Part shown: positions 1-9,585 of the stretch, piece after piece | How the letters are laid out: each line of letters opens with the position of its first letter | Position numbering within the stretch: position 1 is the stretch's first letter | NCBI RefSeq assembly: GCF_900187505.1 | Contig: NZ_FYDL01000001.1 | Location: forward strand, 248,001 to 312,000 | Origin: Pseudomonas sp. Irchel s3h17 | Lineage (GTDB): Bacteria; Pseudomonadota; Gammaproteobacteria; Pseudomonadales; Pseudomonadaceae | Direction: 5' to 3' | DNA: 64,000 bases | The notes under the pieces: generated by a model | Database searches by the model: none | Seen by the model: only the letters and a program-made list of their open reading frames with translations | What the model was told of the DNA's origin: nothing | Made by a program: the position numbers and the translations under genes

Positions 1-828
1 CCCGGTGATGTTCGGGGCCAATGACTGCACGATGCCATAGCCGACGACCCAAGCGGCCATGAAGCCACCCACCCGCCAGAAGCTCCAGGCAAACACGGTG
101 CTCAGGTAGACCGGCAACGCCACCACGAACCACACATCACGGGCGCCGAAGAGAAACATCCGCGCCGCCGAGAGGATATTGATCGCCCGGCTCTTGGAGA
201 GGATGTCGCGGAACTTGGGTTTAGCCTTGGCCTTGCCCAGATCCTTCTTCAACAGGAACAGGCTGGCCAACCAGATCAGCGCCAGCACCGCGGCCATTGC
301 CAGCAATGCGCCTGTGAATCCCAGCAAGGCCAACAGCGCACCACCGAGGAAGAAGCCAACCCCTTTCAGGGCGTTCTTCGATCCAGTGAGGAGCGCCACC
401 CACTGGTACAACGTGCCTTGCTGATTATTTGGCACCAGCAGCTTGATCGAACTCTTGGCGCTCATCTTGTTGAGGTCTTTGGCGATACCCGACATCGCCT
501 GCGCCCCCATGACCCACGGGATGGTCAGCCAGGCGCCAGGCACCGTAAGCATCAGCAAGGCGACCACCTGAAGGCCCAAGCCAATGTTCATGATGCGGTT
601 CAGGCCCAGGCGAGCGCCAAGGTAGCCGCCCACCAGATTGGTGATGACCCCGAATATCTCGTAGAACAGAAACAGTACAGCGATTTGCAGTGGTGTGTAG
701 CCCAGCGTGTGGAAATGCAGCACCACCAACATGCGCAGCGCGCCATCGGTCAGGGTAAAGGCCCAGTAGTTACCGGTGACCACCAGGTACTGGCGCACTG
801 GCGGTGAAAGGGCTGACAACGCCGTCAT
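1..828 (-). CDS. arsJ: ArsJ organoarsenical efflux permease (MFS), 3' end outside window
   Basis: Reading the minus strand from the ATG at 828 gives an uninterrupted 276-residue N-terminal part of a multi-spanning membrane protein (starts MTALSALSPPVRQYLVV). It begins 12 bp after the GAPDH stop. An MFS permease directly behind gapdh and arsR is the known ArsJ arrangement: GAPDH makes 1-arseno-3-phosphoglycerate from arsenate and ArsJ exports it from the cytoplasm, where it breaks down to arsenate. Loops carrying KDLNKMSAKSSIK and long hydrophobic stretches fit the family. The C-terminal part lies beyond base 1. The assignment rests on the three-gene context as well as on the protein. Confidence 0.88.
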   Translation of the reverse strand, partial: MTALSALSPPVRQYLVVTGNYWAFTLTDGALRMLVVLHFHTLGYTPLQIAVLFLFYEIFGVITNLVGGYLGARLGLNRIMNIGLGLQVVALLMLTVPGAWLTIPWVMGAQAMSGIAKDLNKMSAKSSIKLLVPNNQQGTLYQWVALLTGSKNALKGVGFFLGGALLALLGFTGALLAMAAVLALIWLASLFLLKKDLGKAKAKPKFRDILSKSRAINILSAARMFLFGARDVWFVVALPVYLSTVFAWSFWRVGGFMAAWVVGYGIVQSLAPNITG

Positions 829-840
829 GATCGCTCCTTG

Positions 841-1851
841 TCAAACGGCCGAGCCGACCAGCCTGGCCAACTCGACCGCACGGTTGGCGTACCCCCATTC
901 GTTGTCATACCAGGCGTAGATTTTCACTTGAGTGTCATTGACCACCATGGTCGACAGCGCATCAATGATCGAGGAGCGCGGGTCCGTGCGGTAGTCGATG
1001 GAGACCAGGGGGCGCTCCTCATAGCCGAGGATATTTTTCAACGGGCCGGCAGCGGCGGCCTTGAACAGTGCATTGACCTCATTGGCCGAAGTGGCGCGCG
1101 CCACTTCGAACACACAATCGGTCAGAGAGGCGTTGGCCAGCGGTACGCGCACGGCATGGCCGTTCAGCTTGCCGCGCAGCTCGGGGAAGATCTCGGCAAT
1201 CGCAGTGGCCGAACCCGTGGTAGTCGGGATCAAACTCATGCCCGAGGCACGAGCACGACGCAGGTCCTTGTGCGGCTGGTCGAGAATGCTCTGGGTGTTG
1301 GTCAGGTCATGGATGGTCGTGATCGAGCCATGGCGGATGCCCAGGTGCTCATGAATCACCTTGACCACCGGAGCCAGGCAGTTGGTGGTGCAGGACGCCG
1401 CGGTGACGATGCGGTGCTGCGCCGGATCGAACAGGTGCTGGTTGACGCCCATGACGACGTTCAGTGCGCCTGCCTCCTTGACGGGCGCACACACCACCAC
1501 GCGCTTCACGCCCTGATCCAGGAAGGCCTGGAGTACAGCAACGGTTTTCATCTTGCCACTGGCTTCAATCACCAGATCGCAGCCCGACCAATCGGTGTCG
1601 CCAATCGCCTTGTTAGCCGTCACCTTGATGCGTTTGCCGCCGATCACAACATGATCGCCCTCGGCGCTGGCTTCTTCGTTCCAGCGGCCATGCACCGAGT
1701 CGAAGTTGATCAGGTGCGCGTGAGTCGCGGCGTCGCCTGCCGGATCGTTGATCTGCACGAACTCGAACTCCGGCCAGCTCCAGGCTGCACGCAGGGCAAG
1801 ACGACCGATACGACCGAAACCGTTGATACCTACTTTGATACTCATGCTCAT
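841..1851 (-). CDS. Glyceraldehyde-3-phosphate dehydrogenase, arsenate-operon type
   Basis: This 336-aa protein starts [17 protein letters not shown], the Rossmann NAD-binding signature, and carries the catalytic cysteine motif [10 protein letters not shown] near residue 152. In this operon type the enzyme uses arsenate in place of phosphate to form 1-arseno-3-phosphoglycerate, the substrate of ArsJ. It lies between arsR (83 bp upstream) and arsJ (12 bp downstream), all on the minus strand, so it is a resistance paralogue rather than the glycolytic copy. A second possible ATG is at 1845. The family is certain from sequence; the arsenate role is inferred from the neighbours. Confidence 0.93.
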   Translation of the reverse strand: MSMSIKVGINGFGRIGRLALRAAWSWPEFEFVQINDPAGDAATHAHLINFDSVHGRWNEEASAEGDHVVIGGKRIKVTANKAIGDTDWSGCDLVIEASGKMKTVAVLQAFLDQGVKRVVVCAPVKEAGALNVVMGVNQHLFDPAQHRIVTAASCTTNCLAPVVKVIHEHLGIRHGSITTIHDLTNTQSILDQPHKDLRRARASGMSLIPTTTGSATAIAEIFPELRGKLNGHAVRVPLANASLTDCVFEVARATSANEVNALFKAAAAGPLKNILGYEERPLVSIDYRTDPRSSIIDALSTMVVNDTQVKIYAWYDNEWGYANRAVELARLVGSAV

Positions 1852-1933
1852 GTTCTCTGAAGGCCGCTGTCGGCGGGTAATATCGATGGGGTAATGTCGA
1901 ACTGGCTGATGTCGCTGATAGGCCCGGCGCGAC

Positions 1934-2290
1934 TCAGCAGCACGCAGCAAGCCGCTGCGGGCGGTCACCCATCTCCTCGAGTCGCTTGGCGTCTGGACTG
2001 AGCCAGTGCTGGTTGGCATCCAGAGTGGTTTTCAGAATGCCGACCACCCAGTCAGGCAGGCTGGGGTGCAGGCGGTAATAGACCCACTGACCTTGTCGAC
2101 GGTCTTTCAGCAAGCCGCAAGTGCGCAATTGCGCCAGGTGGCGCGAAATCTTCGGCTGGCTCTCATTGAGCGCGCAGGTCAACTCACACACGCACAATTC
2201 ATCCTCGCGGACGATGAGCAGCATCAGGCGAATACGCGTTTCGTCAGCCAGGCATTTGAATACGATGGTGGGTGTCAGATGGTCAGTCAT
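1934..2290 (-). CDS. arsR: ArsR-family arsenic-responsive repressor
   Basis: This 118-aa winged-helix repressor starts [19 protein letters not shown]. It has the metalloid-binding motif ELCVCEL near residues 30-36 (two cysteines in the alpha-3 region) and the recognition helix [17 protein letters not shown]. It ends in an extra Cys-Cys pair. ArsR-type proteins leave DNA when As(III) binds these cysteines. It is the first gene of the arsR-gapdh-arsJ operon. A longer in-frame extension upstream to 2431 exists, but it lacks family similarity and the ATG at 2290 matches the usual length. Confidence 0.93.
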   Translation of the reverse strand: MTDHLTPTIVFKCLADETRIRLMLLIVREDELCVCELTCALNESQPKISRHLAQLRTCGLLKDRRQGQWVYYRLHPSLPDWVVGILKTTLDANQHWLSPDAKRLEEMGDRPQRLAACC

Positions 2291-2445
2291 AGGGCTCTCA
2301 CTGTCTGGTTGCCACCAGCACAAGCATCTTGAGGCATTCAGGAATCCGGTGAAGGGCGTAACGGATGCCCATCCCTGGCCACACAAACGAACAGCGCGCA
2401 CGTTCTTCAGGTTATTGCCAAGTATCGTCAAGGCTGCGATGCATG

Positions 2446-2474
2446 AATATATGATTATACGAATATGATGTAAA
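2446..2474 (-). promoter_or_regulatory. Probable sigma-70 promoter and ArsR operator of the ars operon
   Basis: On the minus strand TTTACA (2474-2469) is followed, after exactly 17 bp, by TATATT (2451-2446). The spacer is AT-rich and dyad-like (ATATTCGTATAAT), as expected for an ArsR site overlapping the promoter. This would leave about 150 nt of leader before arsR. Confidence 0.5.
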
Positions 2475-2959
2475 GTTTACTGAATGTATCGCTGGCGGCC
2501 AGGATCACTGCTTAATCTCTGAATTTGCTTGCATCAGTGCCTATCACTGATGAGTTAACGAGCATTTCAGGCCATGCACATTTGATTTTTCGAATATCAA
2601 AATATGGTTATTCAATAGCTCATCACGGCGGCTCCAGACGCTTCCACACCTCAAGTGCGAACCACCACCAGTCGCCGTGCTCAAGCGCGTAATGCAGTCA
2701 GGCTGAGCAGATGTCACCGAAATTGCAGCTCAATTGCCCCAGGAACGGTCGGTAGTCTCTTGCCATCTCCAGGTGTTACCTGAAGCCGGGATCGTTCGTG
2801 CCACCGCACGTGCCGTTCCTTCTCTTGACCCTGTGTCGCGGTTTCTGCCGCTACACTCAAGCAGAACAAGGCACTGCACATGAACATGGCGCGTTATCAG
2901 ATACAAATGGCGCAAGACATGACGCCGTTTATAGCGCCTACTTTTATAGTGAGTCGCTC
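2475..2959. other. Intergenic region with a small perfect palindrome
   Basis: No convincing gene is seen. ATCAGTG (2533-2539) and CACTGAT (2545-2551) form a perfect 7-bp inverted repeat with a 5-bp loop, close to the ars promoter and possibly an operator. The rest has no recognised structure. Confidence 0.35.
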
Positions 2960-3499
2960 ATGAACCTTCGATTGCTCACCACGCTCATCGCGATGTCTCT
3001 TTCATGGTCAAGTGTGCATGCCAATTACTGGAAGGATTCGCATGGCAATCCATCCCCGGACACTGAATCAAGACGATCCGTTGGCGAGTTTGGGGGCGCG
3101 CTATTAACCACTTCCGATCCCGACTGGGACAAAAAGTGGAACACTCCACCGGACACCATTCCCGTCTTCAAGGAAGCAACGGTTGTTACCCAGGGAAATA
3201 GGATCTTCACGCTGATTTTCTTTGCAAACCCGAAGCTCGATGCCAATCACGAAGCCAACATAACGTGCGACTTGAAAGTGACCAGGCCGGACGGTACAGA
3301 ATCGATCAATCAGCGAGATGTCGTGTGCTTTCAGGGGCGCCTCAGGGGGCAACCGAACAACATCTACCTCGCCGCCCCGGTGATCGAATTCATTGCAGAG
3401 CCAGGCGACCCCACCGGTATCTGGACGATAGACGTCATGCTTGAAGACAACTTGCGCAACGTTGTCATACCGCTCACAACAACATTCACGCTGCTGTAA
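2960..3499 (+). CDS. Hypothetical exported protein
   Basis: This 179-aa protein starts MNLRLLTTLIAMSLSWSSVHA, a clear Sec signal peptide with a likely cut after VHA. The mature part is polar and beta-rich. It has two cysteines (in NITCDL and DVVCFQG), which could form a disulfide, and it ends VVIPLTTTFTLL, like an immunoglobulin-like edge strand. An in-frame extension to 2798 would bury the signal peptide, so the ATG at 2960 is preferred. I do not recognise the family. It stands alone between the ars operon and the peroxiredoxin. Confidence 0.65.
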   Translation: MNLRLLTTLIAMSLSWSSVHANYWKDSHGNPSPDTESRRSVGEFGGALLTTSDPDWDKKWNTPPDTIPVFKEATVVTQGNRIFTLIFFANPKLDANHEANITCDLKVTRPDGTESINQRDVVCFQGRLRGQPNNIYLAAPVIEFIAEPGDPTGIWTIDVMLEDNLRNVVIPLTTTFTLL

Positions 3500-3667
3500 G
3501 TTCGTGGCAATCCTGACAATGCGCTCCAATGACTGCGCAAATGACCGCCTAGGGGCGAAAGCCGCCTCCTGCGACCGACGGCACTCCCTTGCCCCCCCCA
3601 CAATCATGCAAATCCGGGCTAGGCTGTTTCAGGCTTGCTGTTCACGCCCCCTCAGAAGGAGACTCCC

Positions 3668-4321
3668 ATGGCATTGCGCATCAATGACCTCGTTCCCGAC
3701 TTCAACGCCGACACGGACCAGGGCCCCATCGATTTCCACAACTGGATAGGCTCGGGCTGGGCCATTCTCTTTTCTCACCCGAAGGACTTCACCCCGGTGT
3801 GCACCACCGAATTCGGTGCCGTCGCGCAACTGGCCGACGAATGGGCCAAGCGTGGCGCCAAGGTCATCGGTGTGTCGGTAGACGGTGTGGAGGCCCACAA
3901 GAAATGGAAGACCGACATAGAAGGCGTTTGCCGGACCAAGGCCGATTTCCCGATCATTGCCGATGAAGGGCTGGTCGTATCCAAGGCATTTGACATGCTC
4001 CCGGCCGAAGCCTACCTGCCCGATGGCCGCACGGCCGCCGATACCGCCACCGTGCGCTCGGTGTTCATCATCGGCCCGGACAAGAAACTCAAGCTGTCGA
4101 TGACCTACCCCATGTCCGTGGGTCGCAACTTTGCCGAAGTGCTGCGGGCCCTGGATGCCCTGCAGTTGACCTACAACGTGCCACTGGCCACTCCGGCCAA
4201 CTGGTTGGCGGGCCAGGATGTGATCGTCGCCCTGACCCTCAACGATGAGCAGGCCCGCGAGAAGTACGGCAGCTTCGACGCCAAACTGCCTTACTTGCGC
4301 ACCATCCCGGCGCCGAAGTAA
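3668..4321 (+). CDS. 1-Cys peroxiredoxin (Prx6 family)
   Basis: This 217-aa protein reduces hydroperoxides in the cytoplasm. The peroxidatic cysteine is Cys45 in DFTPVCTTEF, and the C-terminal part (TVRSVFIIGPDKKLKLSMTYP, then PANWLAGQDVIVALTLNDE) is the extended domain of 1-Cys enzymes. It resembles LsfA of pseudomonads. A strong ribosome site (AGAAGGAG) sits 6-8 bp before the ATG at 3668. It is monocistronic and ends at a strong terminator. Confidence 0.93.
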   Translation: MALRINDLVPDFNADTDQGPIDFHNWIGSGWAILFSHPKDFTPVCTTEFGAVAQLADEWAKRGAKVIGVSVDGVEAHKKWKTDIEGVCRTKADFPIIADEGLVVSKAFDMLPAEAYLPDGRTAADTATVRSVFIIGPDKKLKLSMTYPMSVGRNFAEVLRALDALQLTYNVPLATPANWLAGQDVIVALTLNDEQAREKYGSFDAKLPYLRTIPAPK

Positions 4322-4327
4322 GGCAAC

Positions 4328-4370
4328 AGCAAAACGCCCGGCCTGCTGCTGCAGCGCCGGGCGTTTTGCT
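4328..4370. terminator. Rho-independent terminator, probably bidirectional
   Basis: A 15-bp perfect stem (AGCAAAACGCCCGGC pairing with its complement) around a 13-base loop, with A-rich and T-rich flanks. It sits between the convergent peroxiredoxin and MATE genes and can serve both. Confidence 0.9.
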
Positions 4371-4387
4371 TCATGGGCAGCGCTGCC

Positions 4388-5746
4388 CTATACCAGGCGC
4401 TCGATCTTCTGATGCTGCCAGACCCGTTTGTAGTAGGTGGTCTGCAACGCCAGCATGCACAGGTAAGCCACTGGAAACGCCATCCACACCCCTTGCAGCC
4501 CGAAGCGCGCATCCAGCAGGTATGCCACCGGCAACTCCACGCCGAGGATGCAGAACACCGAGATCGCCATCGGCACCATCACCGTTCCGCTGCCGCGCAT
4601 CACGCCGCCAATCACCGCCTGGAAGCCGAACACCAGCATGCTCCAGAGCATGATGTGCAACAGGTGTGCCGCCTGGGCCCGGGTCGCAGGCTCGGTGATG
4701 AACAACCCCAGCAGCCAGTGCGACAGCAAGTAGCCCAACAGCACCAAGCCACCGGTCAGCCCCAGGTTGATCAACAACCCGGTACGCAGGATCGGCCCGA
4801 TGCGCTCGACTCGCCCGGCACCGATGGCCTGGGCACCCAGGATCGACGCGGCGATCGCAATCGACAGGGCCGGGAACTGCACGTAGTTGACGATCTGCGT
4901 GACCGCCCCATAGGCGGCCGTGGCCTGGGAGCCGTGCTGGTTGACCAGGGCCAGGATCACCAGCTCCGACAGGGAAATCACCACCATCTGCAACCCCGTC
5001 GGTAACCCGATGCGCAGCACCTTGGCCAGGATCGCCCGGTCCAGGCGCATCGCCGCCAACAGCGCACGATCCAGTGCCAGGGCATGGCCCTTGCGATTCA
5101 ACCGCCACGCCAGCATCGCCATGGCCGCCAGGTTACCCGCCAGGCCCGCCAGCGCGGCGCTCTGGATGCCCATTTGCGGCAAGCCGAACCAACCGCGAAT
5201 CAGTGCCGGTGTCAGCAACAGCCCGACGCAGGTCGACACCACCAGCGCCAACAAGGGCGAGAGCGTATCGCTGACCCCGCGCAGCAACTGGGTAAACAGC
5301 ACAAACACCAGCAACGGCGGCATGATCCACATCATTACCCGCGCATAGGCCACCGCCTCTTCGAGCACATCCGCCGGGGTTCCCAACCCCTGCAACGCCT
5401 GACGCGCAAACACACTGCCCAGCACTGCCGCGACCAGCCCGATCATCGCCCCCAGCAACAAGGTGCTGCCGGCAATCGCCTTCACCAACCCAGGCTCACG
5501 GGCGCCCCAGGCCTGGCCGATCAACACCCCTGCCCCAGCACCGAGACCAATGACCAGGGCAATGAAGAAGAACACGATGGGGAACATCCCGGACACGGCC
5601 GCCAGCGCCTGGGTGCCGAGCATTTGCCCGATATAGATACTGTTGACCGTGCCCGACATGGACTGGAGGAAGTTGGACAGGACCATCGGCGCCAGGAACA
5701 GCAGGTAGGTTTTCCAGAGGGGACGTAGGGTGACCGGGTTTTGCAT
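4388..5746 (-). CDS. MATE-family multidrug/cation antiporter
   Basis: This 452-aa integral membrane protein has about 12 hydrophobic segments in two similar halves. The N-terminus (LAPMVLSNFLQSMSGTVNSIYIGQMLGTQALAAVS) is the classic MATE signature. Such proteins export drugs or toxic organic cations in exchange for Na+ or H+. The ATG at 5746 (MQNPVTLRPLWK) is preferred over upstream alternatives because the family starts just before the first membrane segment. It is convergent with the peroxiredoxin gene. The substrate is unknown. Confidence 0.9.
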   Translation of the reverse strand: MQNPVTLRPLWKTYLLFLAPMVLSNFLQSMSGTVNSIYIGQMLGTQALAAVSGMFPIVFFFIALVIGLGAGAGVLIGQAWGAREPGLVKAIAGSTLLLGAMIGLVAAVLGSVFARQALQGLGTPADVLEEAVAYARVMMWIMPPLLVFVLFTQLLRGVSDTLSPLLALVVSTCVGLLLTPALIRGWFGLPQMGIQSAALAGLAGNLAAMAMLAWRLNRKGHALALDRALLAAMRLDRAILAKVLRIGLPTGLQMVVISLSELVILALVNQHGSQATAAYGAVTQIVNYVQFPALSIAIAASILGAQAIGAGRVERIGPILRTGLLINLGLTGGLVLLGYLLSHWLLGLFITEPATRAQAAHLLHIMLWSMLVFGFQAVIGGVMRGSGTVMVPMAISVFCILGVELPVAYLLDARFGLQGVWMAFPVAYLCMLALQTTYYKRVWQHQKIERLV

Positions 5747-5915
5747 GGAGGATCCATCTCGGCTGGGGAGGTGGCGAACGGAACCCATGAGGCTGAGCTC
5801 AAGGTGCGGGTCACTGTACAGGTCCGGGACATAGACGAGTGCAGCGGTTCTATCCCCTCACCCCCGTCCTCGTCAATGCCCATCACCGGCATGGCTTGCC
5901 CGGCGCGGTTCGCCC

Positions 5916-6578
5916 TTATCCGCCGAGCGCAATGATCGCGGCGATCAGCACCGCACCGGTCACGGCGAGTGCCACAGCACCAAACAAGGGTTTTGCACCG
6001 GCGTACTTCGACAGGATCCACCCGGCGATGAACAGCACGCACAGGCCCACCAGGTTGGACAGGCGCACCGCGAGCTCGGTCTCCTCCAGCACCAGGAACG
6101 GCACCACCAGCGGGAACGTCGACAACACCACCAGCAGGAACACGCCCAAGGCGCCTTTGAAGTCCTCCAGGTGCAAGCCGGACTTCAGCGGCAAGCCCGG
6201 GTTGTCGATCAGTCGCTGACGCAACAGCTCAAGGCCATCGCTGCCGGCGGCGCTGGCCAGGCGTGGCGACAGCGCATCGGCGATGAGCGCCTGGCCGGTG
6301 GTGGCGTCCGCGCCACCGCGCAGGGTCGTCAACAACGTGTGGTTGCGGGTGCGCTCGATGACGCTGCGCAGCACGTACATCACCGCGTCAGCCAACCCCC
6401 ACGCCAGGTTGCAGCCCAGCGCCGCGATCATCATGGTGCGCTCGGCCTCCTGCCCCGCCGTGGCCACGCTGATGGTGCCGGTGAACGTCATGGCCATCAG
6501 CAGGCCGAAGATCACCTCCGTGACACGCTCGACCGGGTCGAGCACCCGGACCCGCTTTTGCTCGCCAGCACCTTGCAT
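5916..6578 (-). CDS. VIT1/CCC1-like integral membrane protein
   Basis: This 220-aa protein has a short charged N-terminus and then DPVERVTEVIFGLLMAMTFTGTISVA, ending in AALGCNLAWGLADAVMYVLR. That arrangement resembles the first two helices of VIT1/CCC1 iron/manganese transporters. A soluble stretch at residues 80-135 separates it from three C-terminal hydrophobic segments. It might transport metal ions, but the metal-binding loop of characterised VIT proteins is not obvious, so function is open. Confidence 0.6.
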   Translation of the reverse strand: MQGAGEQKRVRVLDPVERVTEVIFGLLMAMTFTGTISVATAGQEAERTMMIAALGCNLAWGLADAVMYVLRSVIERTRNHTLLTTLRGGADATTGQALIADALSPRLASAAGSDGLELLRQRLIDNPGLPLKSGLHLEDFKGALGVFLLVVLSTFPLVVPFLVLEETELAVRLSNLVGLCVLFIAGWILSKYAGAKPLFGAVALAVTGAVLIAAIIALGG

Positions 6579-6760
6579 ACGCCTTACCTCATGAAAATCA
6601 GTGGAATGATGCGTGCCAATTGTGCCTCAGGGGCATAGCCGCCCGTACTTCAGTGTAGTAACAAACGACAGATCGGCTGCCGGGCAGTGACGCAGGCGCT
6701 GTCTATTTTCGACTTGCGTGCTACACCTTTGTGAGCGTCCTATCCTCGAGTGGAACAACC

Positions 6761-7660
6761 ATGACTGCCAGCCCCTTGCTCACCGCATTTCTTCCCATTG
6801 CCCTGGGCATCATCATGCTGGGCCTGGGCCTGTCGTTGACCCCGGCCGATTTCGCGCGGGTGGTGAAGTACCCCAAGCCGGTATTGATCGGCCTGATCTG
6901 CCAACTGCTGGTGTTGCCGTTCTTCTGTTTCCTGATCGCCAACGGTTTTCGCCTGGAGCCAGCCCTGGCCGTCGGCCTGATGCTGCTGGCAGCGTCCCCC
7001 GGAGGTACCACGGCCAACCTCTACAGCCACCTGGCCCACGGCGATGTGGCGCTGAACGTGACCCTGACCGCCGTCAACTCGGTGATCGCGATTCTCAGCA
7101 TGCCGTTGGTGGTCAATCTGTCGCTGCTGTATTTCATGTCGGCTGACCAGGCCATTCCCCTGCAATTTGCCAAGGTCCTACAGGTATTCGCCATTGTCCT
7201 GGTCCCGGTGTGCCTGGGGATGCTGGTACGCCACTTCGCACCGCGCTTTGCCGCGCGCATGGAACGGCCGATGAAGATCGTTTCCGCGCTGTTCCTGCTC
7301 GGCACGGTGACCCTGGCGTTTATCAAGGACTGGCAAACCGTGCTCGACTACGCCCCGGTGGTGGGCCTGGCGGCCCTGCTGTTCAATCTGCTGAGCCTGG
7401 CCATCGGCTACGGCGTACCGCGCCTGCTGCGCCTGCCGCAACGCCAGGCCGTGGCCATCGGCATGGAAATCGGCATCCACAACGGCACCCTGGCCATCGC
7501 CCTGGCACTGAGCCCGAGCCTGCTGAACAGCCCGACCATGGCCATTCCGGCGGCCATCTACAGCTTCATCATGTTCTTCACGGCGGCAGGCTTCGGTTGG
7601 TGGGTCAACCGGGTCCACGGCCGGCAACTGGCACTCGAGGCGCGGGAAACGGCCGGCTGA
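6761..7660 (+). CDS. Bile acid:sodium symporter family (BASS) transporter
   Basis: This 299-aa protein has about nine or ten hydrophobic segments. It shows family signatures ALGIIMLGLGLSLTPADF, LMLLAASPGGTTANLYSHLA and the crossover-type stretch GMEIGIHNGTLAIALALS. BASS proteins take up organic anions with Na+; bacterial members carry small acids such as pantoate or pyruvate. The ATG at 6761 starts directly before the first membrane helix. It is monocistronic. The substrate cannot be told from sequence. Confidence 0.88.
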   Translation: MTASPLLTAFLPIALGIIMLGLGLSLTPADFARVVKYPKPVLIGLICQLLVLPFFCFLIANGFRLEPALAVGLMLLAASPGGTTANLYSHLAHGDVALNVTLTAVNSVIAILSMPLVVNLSLLYFMSADQAIPLQFAKVLQVFAIVLVPVCLGMLVRHFAPRFAARMERPMKIVSALFLLGTVTLAFIKDWQTVLDYAPVVGLAALLFNLLSLAIGYGVPRLLRLPQRQAVAIGMEIGIHNGTLAIALALSPSLLNSPTMAIPAAIYSFIMFFTAAGFGWWVNRVHGRQLALEARETAG

Positions 7661-7685
7661 TCGCACGGATAGCGGCCTGTGCGGG

Positions 7686-7861
7686 TAATGCCGGTCAGTT
7701 AAGAGAAATAAAACCGAACACGAACCCCGTGGCGAGGGAGTTTGCTCCCGCTGGGGCGCAAAGCGACCCTCTTTTGGGGCTGCTACGCAGCCCAGCGGGA
7801 GCAAGCTCCCTCGCCACGGGTTCTATGTTCGGCTGGTCTTTGGCTTAACTGATCGGCATTA
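7686..7861 (-). repeat. 176-bp REPIN-containing MITE, copy 1
   Basis: The element runs from TAATGCCGGTCAGTTAAG to CTTAACTGATCGGCATTA (imperfect 18-bp terminal inverted repeats). Inside are two inverted REP modules (GTGGCGAGGGAG...) around a central GCAGC hairpin. It is flanked by direct repeats GCCTGTGCGG (7675-7684 and 7862-7871), so it looks transposed. It is the reverse complement of the copy at 28913-29088 with about nine differences by hand alignment. Confidence 0.85.
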
Positions 7862-7876
7862 GCCTGTGCGGACCCC

Positions 7877-7915
7877 GTAAAAAACGGGCGTCTTTCATGG
7901 ACGCCCGTTTTTTAC
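7877..7915. terminator. Bidirectional terminator
   Basis: A 16-bp perfect stem, GTAAAAAACGGGCGTC with its complement, around a 7-base loop. The A and T runs allow use in both directions, serving the convergent BASS and SulP genes. Confidence 0.9.
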
Positions 7916-7949
7916 TCTTCGAATCGTGGCCAACGGCTACGGCCGCGCC

Positions 7950-9395
7950 TCAATCGTGACTGACCCGGGCACGCTTGAGCAGTTTCTTGCAGCGCTCGGA
8001 CAGGTGCAGCACCCGCAGCTGTTTACCGGCCTTGACGTAGCGCTCGCGCAAGGTGTCCAGGGCAGCGATGGCCGAGTAGTCGACGAAGCTCAGGTGGCGA
8101 CAGTCAAGGGTCACCCGGGCCGGATCGTTGGCCGGGTCGAACTGGTTGAGAAAGGGTGTGATCGAGGCGAAGAACAGCGTGCCATGGACCCGGTAGAGCT
8201 TGCTGCCGTCGGCTTCCTGGTGGCTGTCGGCATAAAGCTGGCGGGCCTGCTGCCAGGCGAAATTGAGCGCGGCAACGATGATCCCGCAGAGCACGGCGGT
8301 GGCCAGGTCGGTGAATACCGTGATCACGGTGACAGCGATGATCACTAGCACATCGTTCAACGGCACCTTGTTGATCACCCGCAGCGAGGCCCAGGCAAAG
8401 GTCTGCTGCGACACCACGAACATCACCCCCACCAGCGCCGCCAGCGGGATACGCTCGATCAGCGGTGACAGGAACAGCACGAACAACAGGATCAGCACCC
8501 CGGCCACCGCACCGCTGAGACGGCCACGGCCACCGGAACTGAGGTTGATCACGGTCTGGCCGATCATGGCGCAGCCGCCCATGCCACCGAACACTCCCGA
8601 CACCATATTGGCCGCCCCCAGCGCCACGCACTCGCGGTCCGGGTAGCCACGGCTCTCGGTGATCTCGTCGGTCAGGTTTAGGGTCAGCAGGGTTTCCAGC
8701 AGGCCGACCAGGGCCATCAATATCGCGTAAGGCGCGACAATGCGCAGGGTTTCCAGGTTCCAGGCAATATCGGGCAGTGCAAAACCGGGCAAGCCGCCGG
8801 CAATGTGCGCCATATCGCCCAGGGTGCGGGTCGGCAGGCCCAACAGGTACACCGCCAGACCGACGCCGAGGATCGCCACCAGCGCCGGCGGCACCGCGCG
8901 GGTCAGGCGCGGCAGCAGGTAGACGATGGCCATGGTCAGCGCCACCAGGCCGATCATCATGTACAGCGGCGTGCCACTCAGCCAGGTTTCGCCACTCTTG
9001 AAGTGCTCCAGCTGGGCCAGGGCGATGATGATCGCCAGGCCGTTGACGAAGCCCAGCATTACCGGGTGCGGCACCATGCGCACCAGCTTGCCCAGGCGCA
9101 GCAGGCCAAAGGCAATCATGATCAACCCGCCGAGCAACACGGTGGCGAGCAAATACTGCACACCGTGCTGCACCACCAGGGCAACGATCACCACGGCCAT
9201 CGAGCCGGCAGCACCGGACACCATGCCGGGCCGGCCGCCGAACAAGGCCGTGAGGGTGCAGATGATAAACGCACCGTACAGCCCCATCAGCGGATTGAGG
9301 TGGGCCACCAGGGCGAAGGCGATGCACTCGGGCAACAGGGCGAACGAGGTGGTGAGTCCGGCCAGGACATCAGCACGCAGACGAGCAGGCTTCAT
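7950..9395 (-). CDS. SulP/SLC26 anion transporter with STAS domain
   Basis: This 481-aa protein has an N-terminal transport domain (ADVLAGLTTSFALLPECIAFALVA, then GAAGSMAVVIVALV) of roughly 12-14 spans. A C-terminal cytoplasmic STAS domain follows from about residue 385, with VTLDCRHLSFVDYSAIAALDTL. SulP proteins carry sulfate, bicarbonate or dicarboxylates. The ATG at 9395 (MKPARLRADVLAG) is chosen because the family begins right before DVLAGL. It is monocistronic; the substrate is not deducible. Confidence 0.92.
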   Translation of the reverse strand: MKPARLRADVLAGLTTSFALLPECIAFALVAHLNPLMGLYGAFIICTLTALFGGRPGMVSGAAGSMAVVIVALVVQHGVQYLLATVLLGGLIMIAFGLLRLGKLVRMVPHPVMLGFVNGLAIIIALAQLEHFKSGETWLSGTPLYMMIGLVALTMAIVYLLPRLTRAVPPALVAILGVGLAVYLLGLPTRTLGDMAHIAGGLPGFALPDIAWNLETLRIVAPYAILMALVGLLETLLTLNLTDEITESRGYPDRECVALGAANMVSGVFGGMGGCAMIGQTVINLSSGGRGRLSGAVAGVLILLFVLFLSPLIERIPLAALVGVMFVVSQQTFAWASLRVINKVPLNDVLVIIAVTVITVFTDLATAVLCGIIVAALNFAWQQARQLYADSHQEADGSKLYRVHGTLFFASITPFLNQFDPANDPARVTLDCRHLSFVDYSAIAALDTLRERYVKAGKQLRVLHLSERCKKLLKRARVSHD

Positions 9396-9585
9396 GGAGT
9401 ACCTAAACGATGGGCCGGCGAAAGCGGCCGCAGGGAATGGCGGGAAAAGAGGGCTGAGGATGTTACGCAATTGCCGGCCACCCGACCAGTTGCCAGGTCG
9501 TGGCAACCGGCGGGCGGCCCTGGGGTCCGGACGCTGGCGCAGCAGTCCAATCTGATTGCTCGGGCCGCTGGCCGGTCACCGGGTG

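Noticed and set aside
838..1860. Open frame opposite gapdh
   Set aside because: Shadow of the GAPDH gene, whose active-site motifs are unambiguous.
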